Assembly: GCA_036490215.1 (NCBI GenBank)
Contig: DASXEH010000093.1
Span: 62,001 to 126,000 of the forward strand
DNA length: 64,000 nucleotides
Source of the DNA: JASHSH01 sp036490215
GTDB taxonomy: Bacteria; Pseudomonadota; Alphaproteobacteria; Rhodospirillales; Magnetospirillaceae
Direction of reading: 5' to 3'
The position numbers and the translations under genes were made by a program. Of the stretch, positions 34,249 through 43,223 are shown one piece after another (position 1 is the stretch's first letter; each line of letters opens with the position of its first letter). Below the pieces are notes generated by a model. The model had not been told where the DNA came from, searched no databases, and was given only the letters and a program-made list of their open reading frames with translations.

Positions 34249-36723
34249 CTACTTCGATATAGAGAATGCGCCCAAGATCGCGTTCTCCGCGAGCTTATGT
34301 GTGTGCAGTGCCTCCTTGATTTTGGACTCGTTCGTGATCGTTGCGTCGGCAGCGATTGCCTTCACGAAATCAACGAACGCCTTCCGCAGTGATAGCAGCT
34401 TCTTAGAATCGATGATTTGGGTGCCGCTCGGAATGCTCGCTTGAGGCCCCGCATGGTCTAACGGATGAACTATCACAGGAACGGCTGGCTCAGTCGTGCC
34501 ATAGCGATTCCGGAACCACGTCATTGCCTGATCTAGCTGACCAAGATCAACTTTCGAGATTCCATCCTGCGAGACGGAACCGTTCTTGCACTCAATTACC
34601 AAAAAGCGACCATCTCGAAGCCTCCACAAATTATCGGGCCCTTCGCCAAGCTGCTTCTCAGGCCGTTGGGACGTAATTCCTATTGCGGCACCAAGATCGA
34701 GCAGCGCTTGCTCAAATTTTTCGGCCGTATCAGGCTCGAACACCAATGCGTCACTGAGACTTTGAGCAAAAAGAATGCGCTCCGGTGCCCCCAAAAAGCG
34801 ATCTCGGAAAAAAGTCTGCACGGCGATTGCTTGGGCACCCTTCTGAGCTGTCAATTTCTCGTATGAGATACCATCGACGGGCCGCATGACACCGTGATTG
34901 AGGCGATACGCCGAAAGTAGAATTCGCTGAGCCTCAGCCTTATCGAAGAAATTTGTCATCTCGGCGACTCTAACCTTGAGCCAAGCCTTATACGGATCGT
35001 CCGTTATGGTGTTTACAGCCTCTTGAAGTGAAGCTGCTGCTTTGGTGTGCTCATTGTATCGGGCCTCATCGAATGCTTTTTTTAAAGCCATCTGGCCCAC
35101 GTCGAAGTTCAAGCCTTGCTGCTTGGCTGTTTTCAACAGTGCCTTCTTGCTAGCCGCGACCCAATTTTTATCGCGCCCCAGGCATTTTTCGATAACCGCC
35201 TTGATATCGGATATCGAGGCGCCACCCATTTGCTTTGCCAATTGGCGCGATAGGTTTAGCTGCGCCTGAGTGGCAGGTGTCAACATCGAGCTCCCTTCTT
35301 GCGAAAGGAGCCTCTCTGTCAGTTTCGCGCCAAATAGGATAACCGCGCAGTAGTCGTCAGTTGATCGAACTCCGCGCCCCATGCCTTGCTCGATTCTTTG
35401 CACCTGCCTTCCAAGGCCGACTCCAGACTCTCCAAGAACCGTTGAGTCGACTCGGTCAATGAGCGACCCCGCCTCGGGAAGATCCACAATGGCGAGCAAC
35501 CGGCACGCCTCTTTGGGTAAATCTATGCCGTCATAGCGATTGATAAGAACAGTCAATCCGACATGCTGCTTATTGAGCTTCGCAACACCGGCCGAAACAT
35601 TGTCTCCGACGAGAATTTGATTAGCGACATCCGCCCAATCGTCAGCGGCCTTCTTTGAAGGAACGATGACAACGACATTATGATCGACTGCCACTTGCGC
35701 CATCATCGCTTTGACGTCCGGAAGAGTGATATCGGGATTCAATTCTTGAGGCATGATGATCATGCGCTCGCCCATCGCCTGCAACGAAGCTGCCGTTATG
35801 GCGTCATTCAGCTTTTTGGGATCAGCGCCCAAGTGCGTCACTAGGACGCTGTCATCGGAGAGAGTCGCAGTCATATAAATTCGACGTTTCGCGTTGCGAA
35901 ATGAATTCACCAAATCGGTCGGCGGACAGTTGGGCACGATCTCAAGTTCGGCGCCGCTAATGACCACGCGACAAAGGCTCAATACCTCGCCCACGAACGG
36001 AAGAGGAAATTTCAGCTCATCCGTCTCGCGGAACTCGTGAAGCTTTTCGAGCAACGTGTCGGAATGCTCTTGCACTATCCAAAAGGGAACTTCGAGATAG
36101 TACTGCCGGTCGCTATCGCAAATTGACAAAAACGTGTACGGACTTTGGCGCTTTAGCGCAGGTCCGTACGTCTTCAGCGCCCAATCGTATACGGGATGCG
36201 TATTGGGTAGCCGTATACGGAATTGTTCAGTTATCGACTGTAAGCAAGCGTGGGTATCATCGATTACGATTGCCCCGATTGCGATCTTCTCTCCAGCCTG
36301 GCCGACGCCAAACACCGAGCGACCGTTGAACACTTTATGAATGTTGGTGACCAGAATCCTCCCGCCGGCACGAAATGAGGGATCGGACGCGTCGGTCGTA
36401 ACTTCGATTCCTAACTGTCCAGCTTCCTCTACGACTTGTTCAACAAGCAGATTATCAGGACACACGAATACCGCTGGCTTCACACCGGAATTGAGTGAGC
36501 TTTGGAGGATCAGGAGCCCTACGAGGGTCTTCCCCAAGCCCACGTTCAATTTGACTACGGCGTCTCGCGCGTCTCGCTGTTCGTACCAAGCATCCAGCAC
36601 GTCCGATTGGACGTCGCGGAGAAAGCCAAATTCAGAAGCCTTGTCGAGCGTGAGAAAAATGTCGCGCGGATTTGTCGGAGCTTCCGCGTCGCCGCCAAAC
36701 AGTTTCTCGAAATCGATGTCCAT
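34249..36723 (-). CDS. SF2 helicase with C-terminal PD-(D/E)xK nuclease-like domain
   Basis: An 824-residue protein. The N-terminal part is a superfamily 2 helicase: Walker A LNVGLGKT (near 60-66), Walker B variant VIDDTH (153-158), TAT (285-287) and motif VI QGMGRGVR (446-453), nearest to the XPD/DinG style but with no evident iron-sulfur cysteine set. After a helical middle, residues about 690-735 read GPDNLW, then FLVIECKNG and LGQLDQAM, the D...ExK...Q pattern of a restriction-like nuclease. I do not recognise a named system. It sits tail to tail with Gabija and divergent from a DUF5677 gene. Confidence 0.7.
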   Translation of the reverse strand: MDIDFEKLFGGDAEAPTNPRDIFLTLDKASEFGFLRDVQSDVLDAWYEQRDARDAVVKLNVGLGKTLVGLLILQSSLNSGVKPAVFVCPDNLLVEQVVEEAGQLGIEVTTDASDPSFRAGGRILVTNIHKVFNGRSVFGVGQAGEKIAIGAIVIDDTHACLQSITEQFRIRLPNTHPVYDWALKTYGPALKRQSPYTFLSICDSDRQYYLEVPFWIVQEHSDTLLEKLHEFRETDELKFPLPFVGEVLSLCRVVISGAELEIVPNCPPTDLVNSFRNAKRRIYMTATLSDDSVLVTHLGADPKKLNDAITAASLQAMGERMIIMPQELNPDITLPDVKAMMAQVAVDHNVVVIVPSKKAADDWADVANQILVGDNVSAGVAKLNKQHVGLTVLINRYDGIDLPKEACRLLAIVDLPEAGSLIDRVDSTVLGESGVGLGRQVQRIEQGMGRGVRSTDDYCAVILFGAKLTERLLSQEGSSMLTPATQAQLNLSRQLAKQMGGASISDIKAVIEKCLGRDKNWVAASKKALLKTAKQQGLNFDVGQMALKKAFDEARYNEHTKAAASLQEAVNTITDDPYKAWLKVRVAEMTNFFDKAEAQRILLSAYRLNHGVMRPVDGISYEKLTAQKGAQAIAVQTFFRDRFLGAPERILFAQSLSDALVFEPDTAEKFEQALLDLGAAIGITSQRPEKQLGEGPDNLWRLRDGRFLVIECKNGSVSQDGISKVDLGQLDQAMTWFRNRYGTTEPAVPVIVHPLDHAGPQASIPSGTQIIDSKKLLSLRKAFVDFVKAIAADATITNESKIKEALHTHKLAENAILGAFSISK

Positions 36724-37085
36724 AGCAAAGCCGGATCAGTTGGATGTCTCGGATTGCCCACCCGAGACAACGGGGCCTCAGCAAAAGCGACAATAGACAT
36801 ACCATTGAAAGTGACGTCAGGAAAATAGGCGAGAAAATTGACCAAAACCCGCAAAATTTCGATGCTGAAGACGCTATGTACAGTGGATATATTCATCGCC
36901 TCGCTCGCGAATATACGGCGCCTATCCGCCGAAATCGCCCATTACGCGCCTACGGCCTCAAACAGTTAGGAGTTTGTAAAACGCGCTAAGCCAAGGGATC
37001 GGCCTCCGGTGCGAGTCGTTATAAGGTTATTTCGCTTCCGGACGGCGAAGCGAGGAAACGTTCTAACATCTGAGGGGGGGCGCAA
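36724..37085. other. Divergent control region, helicase-nuclease and DUF5677 genes
   Basis: A 362-base stretch with no credible gene. It must hold the two outward promoters. The DUF5677 side ends in CTGAGGGGGGGCGCAA, a strong ribosome site. AT-rich sequence around 36830-36900 is a likely promoter area. I see no long palindrome. Confidence 0.4.
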
Positions 37086-38318
37086 ATGGAAGAAATCCAA
37101 CAAATGCTCAACGAAGCGCTCGACAAAATTCTGCAATATTTGCTGGAAAAGCGGTTGGCTGAAAAGTTCAAGGCGGCCGGGATCAAGGCAACCGATTCCG
37201 AGATCGAGGCTGCCGCAGTCCATGTACTCAACGGAGAGAGCACTACCGTGGGAGATGCCGGCGACGGCATGACCATCGAGATCACCGCCGATGATATCAA
37301 ATATATCGAGTCGGAGATTGAGCGCCTCGACGATGAACACGTGGGCGCAATATTGAACAACTTGGCTGACAGAGTTTCCGCAACATATTACGAAGCTCTA
37401 TCGGAACGATGGTCCGAAGAATTTCAAGCTCAGCAAGCCGAAAGCGAGGGATTCAAGCAGCGTCTAGAGGTGAGATGGGGAAAGGCTCTCGGCAAATTGC
37501 GTATGCTGCTCACTCTCATCAGGGAGTGGGCGCAAGAGGCCGCCGATCGTCAACACAAAACAAAAGACACGAACAACAAACGTCTCAAAGATGTGATGCT
37601 TCGACTTCACGTTCGCGCATGCCAGGTGACGAATGAGATCATCGTCCTGCTAGAGAATGGGTTCGCTGACGGCGCGCTAGCTAGGTGGCGCACCTTGCAC
37701 GAGATAACGATCGTCGCGGCCGTCATCGCGAAGTTCGGGGAAGAAATTGCCGAACGATACGTCCACTACCAGATTGTTGAATCCTTTGCCGCGCTCAAGG
37801 CGTATGAGCGCGCCTACAAAGGCTTGGGTTACAAGGCTCCTTCAAAAAGAACGAGCGAGAAAGTTAGGAAGGACTACGACAAGGTCGTCAAGCGCTTCGG
37901 AAAGGAATTCGGCGAGCAATATGGCTGGGCCGCGCATCACTTAGAAAAGGTACGGCCAACCTTCGCCGATCTAGAAAAAGAGGCGGGCGAAGAAGTCATG
38001 CGGTCACCCTATAAAATGGCGAGTTACAACGTTCACGCCAGCCCTAAAGGTATCTACTTCAAGATCGGCGGAATTGGCGAGTCTGAAGTCTATTTGGCGG
38101 GGGCCAGCAATGCAGGCCTCACTGATCCTGCGCAGCATGCGGCAATGAGCCTTGTCGAAATTACCTCCCTTACCATTGGCGATAGTCTTGTTTTCGACGA
38201 TCTCGTCATCGCCGGTGTCATCGCTCGACTTAGGGATGAAATACCGAAGGAATTTTGGAGAGCCGAGCGCCAACTACGAAAAGAGCACTCTCGCCGAGTG
38301 GGCAGGAAGGCTCGTTAA
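37086..38318 (+). CDS. DUF5677 domain protein
   Basis: A 410-residue helical protein of unknown role. Residues about 175-225 (LRLHVRACQVTNEIIVLLENGFADGALARWRTLHEI, in parts) are the hallmark of DUF5677, found in many mobile and defence-rich regions. The first 100 residues are acidic and helical. ATG 37086 has GGGGGG upstream. Its position beside the helicase-nuclease gene suggests, but does not prove, a shared role. No signal peptide or membrane segment. Confidence 0.7.
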   Translation: MEEIQQMLNEALDKILQYLLEKRLAEKFKAAGIKATDSEIEAAAVHVLNGESTTVGDAGDGMTIEITADDIKYIESEIERLDDEHVGAILNNLADRVSATYYEALSERWSEEFQAQQAESEGFKQRLEVRWGKALGKLRMLLTLIREWAQEAADRQHKTKDTNNKRLKDVMLRLHVRACQVTNEIIVLLENGFADGALARWRTLHEITIVAAVIAKFGEEIAERYVHYQIVESFAALKAYERAYKGLGYKAPSKRTSEKVRKDYDKVVKRFGKEFGEQYGWAAHHLEKVRPTFADLEKEAGEEVMRSPYKMASYNVHASPKGIYFKIGGIGESEVYLAGASNAGLTDPAQHAAMSLVEITSLTIGDSLVFDDLVIAGVIARLRDEIPKEFWRAERQLRKEHSRRVGRKAR

Positions 38319-38723
38319 GTTGTACCTCCCATTCTTGGGGAACCGAGGGCATAACGGTGGAGTTTCTCTAGGCATTCACCCGCTTACCGTTGCTATTTTT
38401 CCCGAAACCAAATGGGCGGCCTTCGATCTTCTGAAGCCTCCATAGCATCGTCCATCCGACGCTTCGGCGAGGGAACGGACGAGCGGTGTTGCTCACTTCC
38501 TTTCGATGAACGCGGCCAAAGGCGTCCTCAAAGGATGCCTTGGTTCTGCGCCTGCGCGCGTCGCCATCAAAACCGAACAGGGGCCCGCCCCCCAAAAGAG
38601 TTGGGTGGCACCCATTACGGCCATGGGCCTGCGGCCTTTTGACAGCGCCGCTTGATCGCAGGCGCGGGCGAACCGGCATCGAGGCCGCGATTGGCGCGGT
38701 CTCAAAGCCGAAAGGATACTAAC
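38319..38723. other. Gene-poor stretch, nothing recognised
   Basis: A 405-base interval between the DUF5677 gene and the conjugation-type small genes. Short frames exist in all phases but none has a ribosome site or a recognisable product. GC-rich inverted pieces occur near 38575-38600 (GGGGCCCGCCCCCC). Confidence 0.4.
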
Positions 38724-38936
38724 ATGAGCAACACCACCAAAGACCGCCCCGCCTACCGCGTTTTCAGCGTGTCGAAGAAAGAGACGGACCCGAAGCCGGT
38801 CTGGATCGAGATCGGCGCCGCCTGGCCGCACAAGGACGGCAAGGGCTTCAACATCACCTTCAAGGCAAGCCCGTTCGGCGAAGCGAAGATCGTCCTTCGC
38901 AAGCCGAAAGCCGCCAAGCAGGGAGAAGCGCAGTGA
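38724..38936 (+). CDS. Small conserved protein of alphaproteobacterial mobile elements
   Basis: A 70-residue product: MSNTTKDRPAYRVFSVSKK, then WIEIGAAWPHKDGKGFNITFKASP and a short basic end. The phrase HKDGKGFNI resembles small proteins encoded beside transfer genes in alphaproteobacterial plasmids and islands; function unknown. ATG 38724 has AAAGGA upstream, whereas the open frame further up has none. The stop overlaps the next start as GTGA. Confidence 0.65.
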   Translation: MSNTTKDRPAYRVFSVSKKETDPKPVWIEIGAAWPHKDGKGFNITFKASPFGEAKIVLRKPKAAKQGEAQ

Positions 38937-39289
38937 GCGCCCGCTCCGGCAAAGCGAAGAGCAAGCCCCGCCGCAAGGCGGGGCGAGCCTCGCAAAAGCG
39001 CAGGCCGCGCAAGCTTGCTTTCAAGCTCACGATCGAGGCTCAGGAAATGCGCGTCGTCTATACGCCCGGCTATACGAAGGGCGAATTCGCACTCGGGCAT
39101 TTCGAGTTCAAGAGCCCGCACCGGCCGGCGCGGCGTATCGTCGTCAGCGAGACCGGCTATCGCAGCCATTTCGCGGCGATGGACGTGGTGCGAGAGTCGC
39201 ACGGCCCGCGCGCCTATGCGCGGGACTACGCGCTCGGCTTCCTGCGCCAAGGCTCGAAAGCCGACGCGCGACAGCTCTCGATGTTCTGA
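38933..39289 (+). CDS. Hypothetical basic protein, paired with the preceding gene
   Basis: A 118-residue product with a very basic N-terminus (KAKSKPRRKAGRASQKRRPRK) followed by a compact domain (about 30-118) with RVVYTPGYTKGEFALGHFEF and ending GSKADARQLSMF. It starts at a GTG that overlaps the previous stop, so the two are coupled. The basic arm suggests nucleic-acid contact (inference). Family not named. Confidence 0.6.
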   Translation: MSARSGKAKSKPRRKAGRASQKRRPRKLAFKLTIEAQEMRVVYTPGYTKGEFALGHFEFKSPHRPARRIVVSETGYRSHFAAMDVVRESHGPRAYARDYALGFLRQGSKADARQLSMF

Positions 39290-39334
39290 AGGGCGGCCTC
39301 GCGGGGCGCTCGTGAGAGCGCCCCGCTCCGCCCG

Positions 39335-39529
39335 TCAGCGCGGCGCGGGATTCGGCACCGCGCTATAGACCGCCAACAGCCAGCGGATGTTGCGGTAGTT
39401 GGTGAGCGCGATATCGTGCTGAAGCGAACCGTCCGGCTCGCTGTCGATCACGCGCGTCACTCTCTTGAGCAAGGCGTGAAGCTCATTCCGCGTCAGGCAT
39501 CTCAGCTCGCACATCGAAAACAAGATCAT
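39335..39529 (-). CDS. Small conserved hypothetical protein
   Basis: A 64-residue product beginning MILFSMCELRCLTRNELHAL and ending with the NYRNIRWLLAVYSAV stretch. Similar small proteins occur beside transfer genes in alphaproteobacterial elements (from memory of the pattern). GGAGGA lies inside the first four codons of the longer frame, so the ATG at 39529 and not 39541 is the likely start. Function unknown. Confidence 0.55.
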   Translation of the reverse strand: MILFSMCELRCLTRNELHALLKRVTRVIDSEPDGSLQHDIALTNYRNIRWLLAVYSAVPNPAPR

Positions 39530-39541
39530 TCTTTCCTCCAT

Positions 39542-40136
39542 CGTTTATGGCCACGTCCATCGCGGCCTTCTTGCGACGGGGCTTGCGACGGAGGGAGGCG
39601 ACCGCACCGCTTGCGGCTGCAACGAAGAGGAAGAGCGCGTCCCATGGAACATGGAGTGCGCTTGCGGTCACGAGCCGAGAAACGGCGTTCTGTCGGAGCG
39701 AGAAGGACAGGTGGTGTGGACAGGGATGGAGGTTGTGATGTTGGCGATGGGGGATCTGTGGCGACGAGAATTGAAGCCTTGGGATTTTGAGTGGGGGTGA
39801 GGGCGCGTCCGGCAAGCCGGACCGGGCTCTACTCGCTAGCGCTCACCGAGCCGCATTCGCGTCTCGGCCTTGCGGTAACGATCCCTTGCGCAAGAGAGGG
39901 ATCGGACGGCCTCACGCGGGGCCGCGGTTCGTATTGAGAGACGGGCTCGTGGCCCCTGCTGGCAGTCAGGGTGACCGACCCAGCCAACTATTAGGCAATA
40001 GATTCAATATATTTTGATGAAACTATTATTCATGCCCAATCTGTATTATCAAAATTGTCGGCAGAACGCCGAATGTGAAACAAGAATGGGGGATGGCAAT
40101 GATCACAGATTCGCGGTGCGTTATCCATAATTCACG
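39542..40136. other. Gene-poor stretch with a hairpin repeat
   Basis: A 595-base interval without a supported gene. At 39871-39886 lies TGCGGTAACGATCCCT, repeated exactly at 41304-41319. Here it opens a hairpin, CGATCCCT paired with AGGGATCG across a ten-base loop. The right part (about 40000-40130) is AT-rich and may hold the promoter for the following genes. Confidence 0.45.
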
Positions 40137-40400
40137 GTGAGAATACTAAGGGTGTTTGCCGTAGCAGGTAAGGTCGTTGGATGTGTAGCTGGCATCAGTG
40201 TTGCTCCGATGGTGGGAGCAGGCATTTGTGCAATGTATTATGATGCGCTAGCCGTAGGGGCACGCGAAATTACGCAGGGCACCAAAGAACCTATCGGGCA
40301 GATTCTTTGCGAAGAAGATGTGTTTGCCGAAATCCTCGGTGAGTTGCCGTGGCAACAAGTTGAGCGATGCCGACAGAAATTCAATCAGCTTGGTCGCTGA
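40137..40400 (+). CDS. Possible small protein with N-terminal hydrophobic segment
   Basis: An 87-residue frame from GTG 40137. Residues 5-35 are hydrophobic (VFAVAGKVVGCVAGISVAPMVGAGICAMYY, in parts), the rest polar (EPIGQILCEEDVFAEILGELPWQQVERC). No clear ribosome site. AT-rich codon use matches the next gene, about 100 bases on. Family not recognised; may be real but support is thin. Confidence 0.35.
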   Translation: MRILRVFAVAGKVVGCVAGISVAPMVGAGICAMYYDALAVGAREITQGTKEPIGQILCEEDVFAEILGELPWQQVERCRQKFNQLGR

Positions 40401-40497
40401 TATGATGTCATACGCGTAGTGGTTAAGACGCATCGCTCTCATTGCCATTTTGAGCGCAAGAATATTAATTTGCTGTTGGCAAGGGGGCGGTCCACCA

Positions 40498-41247
40498 ATG
40501 GGCGACGATGCTGACGTTAGACTTTCGGAAATCGAAAATAGACTCGGCCACGTTGAAAAAGAGCTCGAAGCGCACGAGGCCCTGAGGCCAAGGGATCGAA
40601 AGGAGCTTCGTAGAGACCTACGCCACGTTAGACAATGGGTGCTCGGCTTGTGGGGCGGCATTACCGTCATTTTTGCCGGAAGCGCCGCGCTTATAGGACT
40701 TGTCCACATAGGCGATCGATCAGAATTTACGCAATTCAAAGAAGATATGGAGAAGGAAGTTCGCGGCTTCAGTGGAGTGCCGAAAGTCGCTTTGACATCC
40801 CTCGACGGGTCGAACCTCAGCGAAAAGACTTTAGTAATAAATGTTTTTCCAACACCGCCTGGTGTTCCCCCAAATAATTTGTCCGCCGCTGATCTAAAGA
40901 CGTTTCCGAAAACTTTCTCTTTCTCATTCATTACGAAAAATGAAGGAGACGCGGCATCTGGGGTCATGTGGTACAAATTGTATACGGACGATTCGTTGAA
41001 GAGCCTTACGAAGCCGACCGACGAACAGAATAAGGGTTACACTTCGGAGTTTGTCGCTGGCGCGTCCGACCTCCACATTCCAGAAATACCGGGAGGAGGT
41101 TTTTCCGTATACACCCAACTCCATTTTCCTATTACCAATGATAATCCGGTACTGATACCTTATCACAAAGCATTGATTAAGATTTATTATGGCGGCGGTC
41201 GACATTCAGACTACGAGATTAAACTCGCAACAAGTCGAGCGCCGTAG
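40498..41247 (+). CDS. Hypothetical single-pass membrane protein with coiled coil
   Basis: A 249-residue product: an N-terminal acidic coiled coil (DDADVRLSEIENRLGHVEKELEAHEAL), a basic patch (RPRDRKELRRDLRHVRQWV), one membrane helix (VLGLWGGITVIFAGSAALIGLV) and a C-terminal domain of about 170 residues, probably outside the cytoplasm. ATG 40498 has AAGGGGGCGG upstream. Codon use is less GC-rich than the host flanks, as in the defence genes. No family recognised. Confidence 0.6.
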   Translation: MGDDADVRLSEIENRLGHVEKELEAHEALRPRDRKELRRDLRHVRQWVLGLWGGITVIFAGSAALIGLVHIGDRSEFTQFKEDMEKEVRGFSGVPKVALTSLDGSNLSEKTLVINVFPTPPGVPPNNLSAADLKTFPKTFSFSFITKNEGDAASGVMWYKLYTDDSLKSLTKPTDEQNKGYTSEFVAGASDLHIPEIPGGGFSVYTQLHFPITNDNPVLIPYHKALIKIYYGGGRHSDYEIKLATSRAP

Positions 41248-41563
41248 AATTTCACGTCGCCAAGGAGCCTGCTGCCGCGATTGCTTTTTAAAGCAACCGT
41301 TCCTGCGGTAACGATCCCTCACGGAGAGAGACAGCCTTCGGCTGACTTCAGATTTCTTGTGTAGGGGCCTGCGGCCCCCTGGCCGTCAAGGCCAAGCCCT
41401 CACCTTCGTTCGAGCGGAAACCGCCGACCGTGTAGTCGCGCCTCACAGTCGCGCTCCGGCCCGCACCAGCTCGGCGCTTTCCGGTCTTGACTGCCCAGCC
41501 CCCGCTCATTGCCGCGCGGCTAGTCGGTTGCATGCGCAACCCCTAGACCCAAGGAACAAGGCA
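41248..41563. other. Leader region of the ArdC-type gene with repeats
   Basis: 316 bases without a supported gene. It holds the second copy of TGCGGTAACGATCCCT (41304-41319) and a GGGGCC TGC GGCCCC hairpin near 41365-41380. AAGGAACAAGGCA before the ATG at 41564 is the ribosome site. Confidence 0.45.
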
Positions 41564-42463
41564 ATGAAGGAAGATGTTTATCAGCGGATAACGGGCCATA
41601 TCGTCAGCGAACTTGAGAAAGGAGTCCGCCCTTGGCTCAAGCCGTGGAATGCGGAACACGCAGCAGGGCGCATCACGCGGCCCTTGCGCGCGAATGGCAT
41701 TCCATACCAAGGCATCAATGTTGTGATGCTGTGGTCTGTCGCCGTGGCGAAGGGCTACGCGGCTCCAATCTGGATGACCTACAAGCAAGCGGTCGAACTC
41801 GGTGCCCATGTCAGGAAGGGCGAGCAAGGCAGCTTGGTTGTTTACGCCTCGACCGTGACGCGCACCGAATTGAACGTCGAGACCGGCGATGAGACCGAAC
41901 GCGATATCCCGTTCATGAAGGGCTACACCGTCTTTAACGTCGAGCAGATCGAAGACTTGCCCGCGCATTTCCATACGCCTGCAACACCGCGTCTCGACCC
42001 GGTGCAGAGGATTGAACGCGCGGAGACATTCTTTGCATCGACGGGAGCGGTAACGCGGCATGGCGGCGACCGGGCTTACTACAATGTCACCAACGACTTT
42101 GTGCAGATGCCGCCCTTCGAGACCTTCCGCGATGCCGAGAGCTACTACGCCACCTTGGCGCATGAGACAACGCACTGGACGCGCCACGCCTCGCGCCTAG
42201 ATCGCGACTTCGGGCGCAAGCGCTGGGGCGACGAGGGTTACGCGATGGAAGAACTCGTTGCCGAACTCGGTTCGGCCTTCCTGTCGGCGGACCTCGACCT
42301 TACGCCGGAGCCGCGCGAGGACCACGTCGCCTATATCGCGTCTTGGCTGAAAGTTCTGAAGAACGACAAGCGCGCGATCTTTACTGCCGCCTCGCATGCG
42401 CAGCGCGCCGCCGATTTCTTGCATGCGATGCAAGCGGCACCTGTCGCCGAGGCTGCGGCTTAG
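41564..42463 (+). CDS. ardC: ArdC-family antirestriction protein (zincin-like)
   Basis: A 299-residue protein with the two-domain layout of ArdC: an N-terminal single-strand DNA-binding domain (residues 1-125, with RPWLKPWN and GIPYQGINVVMLW) and a C-terminal metalloprotease-like domain with HETTH (200-204) and the downstream EELVAELGSAFL helix. ArdC proteins protect incoming plasmid DNA against restriction. ATG 41564 is chosen over the longer open frame for its ribosome site and family start. It is typical of conjugative elements and consistent with mobilization here. Confidence 0.88.
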   Translation: MKEDVYQRITGHIVSELEKGVRPWLKPWNAEHAAGRITRPLRANGIPYQGINVVMLWSVAVAKGYAAPIWMTYKQAVELGAHVRKGEQGSLVVYASTVTRTELNVETGDETERDIPFMKGYTVFNVEQIEDLPAHFHTPATPRLDPVQRIERAETFFASTGAVTRHGGDRAYYNVTNDFVQMPPFETFRDAESYYATLAHETTHWTRHASRLDRDFGRKRWGDEGYAMEELVAELGSAFLSADLDLTPEPREDHVAYIASWLKVLKNDKRAIFTAASHAQRAADFLHAMQAAPVAEAAA

Positions 42464-42578
42464 AGGCTTTCCGCGCCGCGCCGCCTAACGGCGGCGCGGT
42501 TGCGCGCGCTCTTCAGCGCTGCGCGAAGCACCTACATCGATCTTGGCAAAGGCTTGCTTGCCCTGTCGCCAGCCGGGG

Positions 42579-42854
42579 TCAGTGCCGCCGCAGGCGTCGC
42601 TTTGCCGGTCCCGGCGCGGGAGGATTTGGCAAGGATGCTATGAATTTCACATCGCGCAGCAATTCGGAAAGAGAGACCTCGAACGCACTGGCAATGCGCA
42701 CCAGCATTAAAAGCGTCGGGTTCGCTTCTCCACGCTCAAGCCGGCCGACATAAGCGCGGTCTATTTCCGTCAGGCCCGACAAATCTTCCTGCGAGAAACC
42801 GCTCTTTCGCCTGAGGCGCTGCACCGCCAACCCGAACTGGGTACGAACATCCAT
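42579..42854 (-). CDS. XRE-family transcriptional regulator
   Basis: A 91-residue DNA-binding protein with a Cro/C1-type helix-turn-helix (FGLAVQRLRRKSGFSQEDLSGLTEIDRAYVGRLERGEANPTLLMLVRIASAFEVSLSELL, in parts) over residues 7-66 and a short basic, proline-rich tail. It is the only clear repressor-type gene in the element and may control its transfer or integrase genes (inference). Confidence 0.85.
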   Translation of the reverse strand: MDVRTQFGLAVQRLRRKSGFSQEDLSGLTEIDRAYVGRLERGEANPTLLMLVRIASAFEVSLSELLRDVKFIASLPNPPAPGPAKRRLRRH

Positions 42855-43223
42855 GTACCCAGTCGAAAGCCTTGCGGCTTAAACAACCACGGCTTAGATT
42901 ACCCAATCAGCAAGGGCGAGGTGATTAACGGCTGAAACCGGCTGTCCGACGCCCTGGCATGGGGGCCAGACTATGCGGATCAAGCGCATGCCCGGCGTCT
43001 TGGGCCGATTGTCACGATGACCTTCGCAGACACGCAGGTTCTGTTAGAGGCCCTCGGGATGCTTCCGGGTACACGTCCCCCCGGCTTTCAAAGCCATGTC
43101 GCTTACGGCGCTATGGCAACTCTCGTCAGGTTTCTGACGAACGCTCGGAGGCTACCGAGCTGATGACGGGCCTGGCCCGCGTCCTTCCCCCTAAACCGCA
43201 CAGATGAAGAGTGGAGAGAAACC
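42855..43223. other. Gene-poor stretch, nothing recognised
   Basis: 369 bases between the XRE gene and the secreted-protein operon. It should contain both outward promoters. GTGGAGAGAAACC at the right end is the ribosome site of the next gene. A GTCAGGTTTCTGAC hairpin lies near 43125-43140. Confidence 0.4.

Noticed and set aside
39787..40017. 76-codon frame in the gene-poor stretch
   Set aside because: No ribosome site. The frame crosses a hairpin repeat that recurs before ardC, so structure rather than coding explains the sequence.
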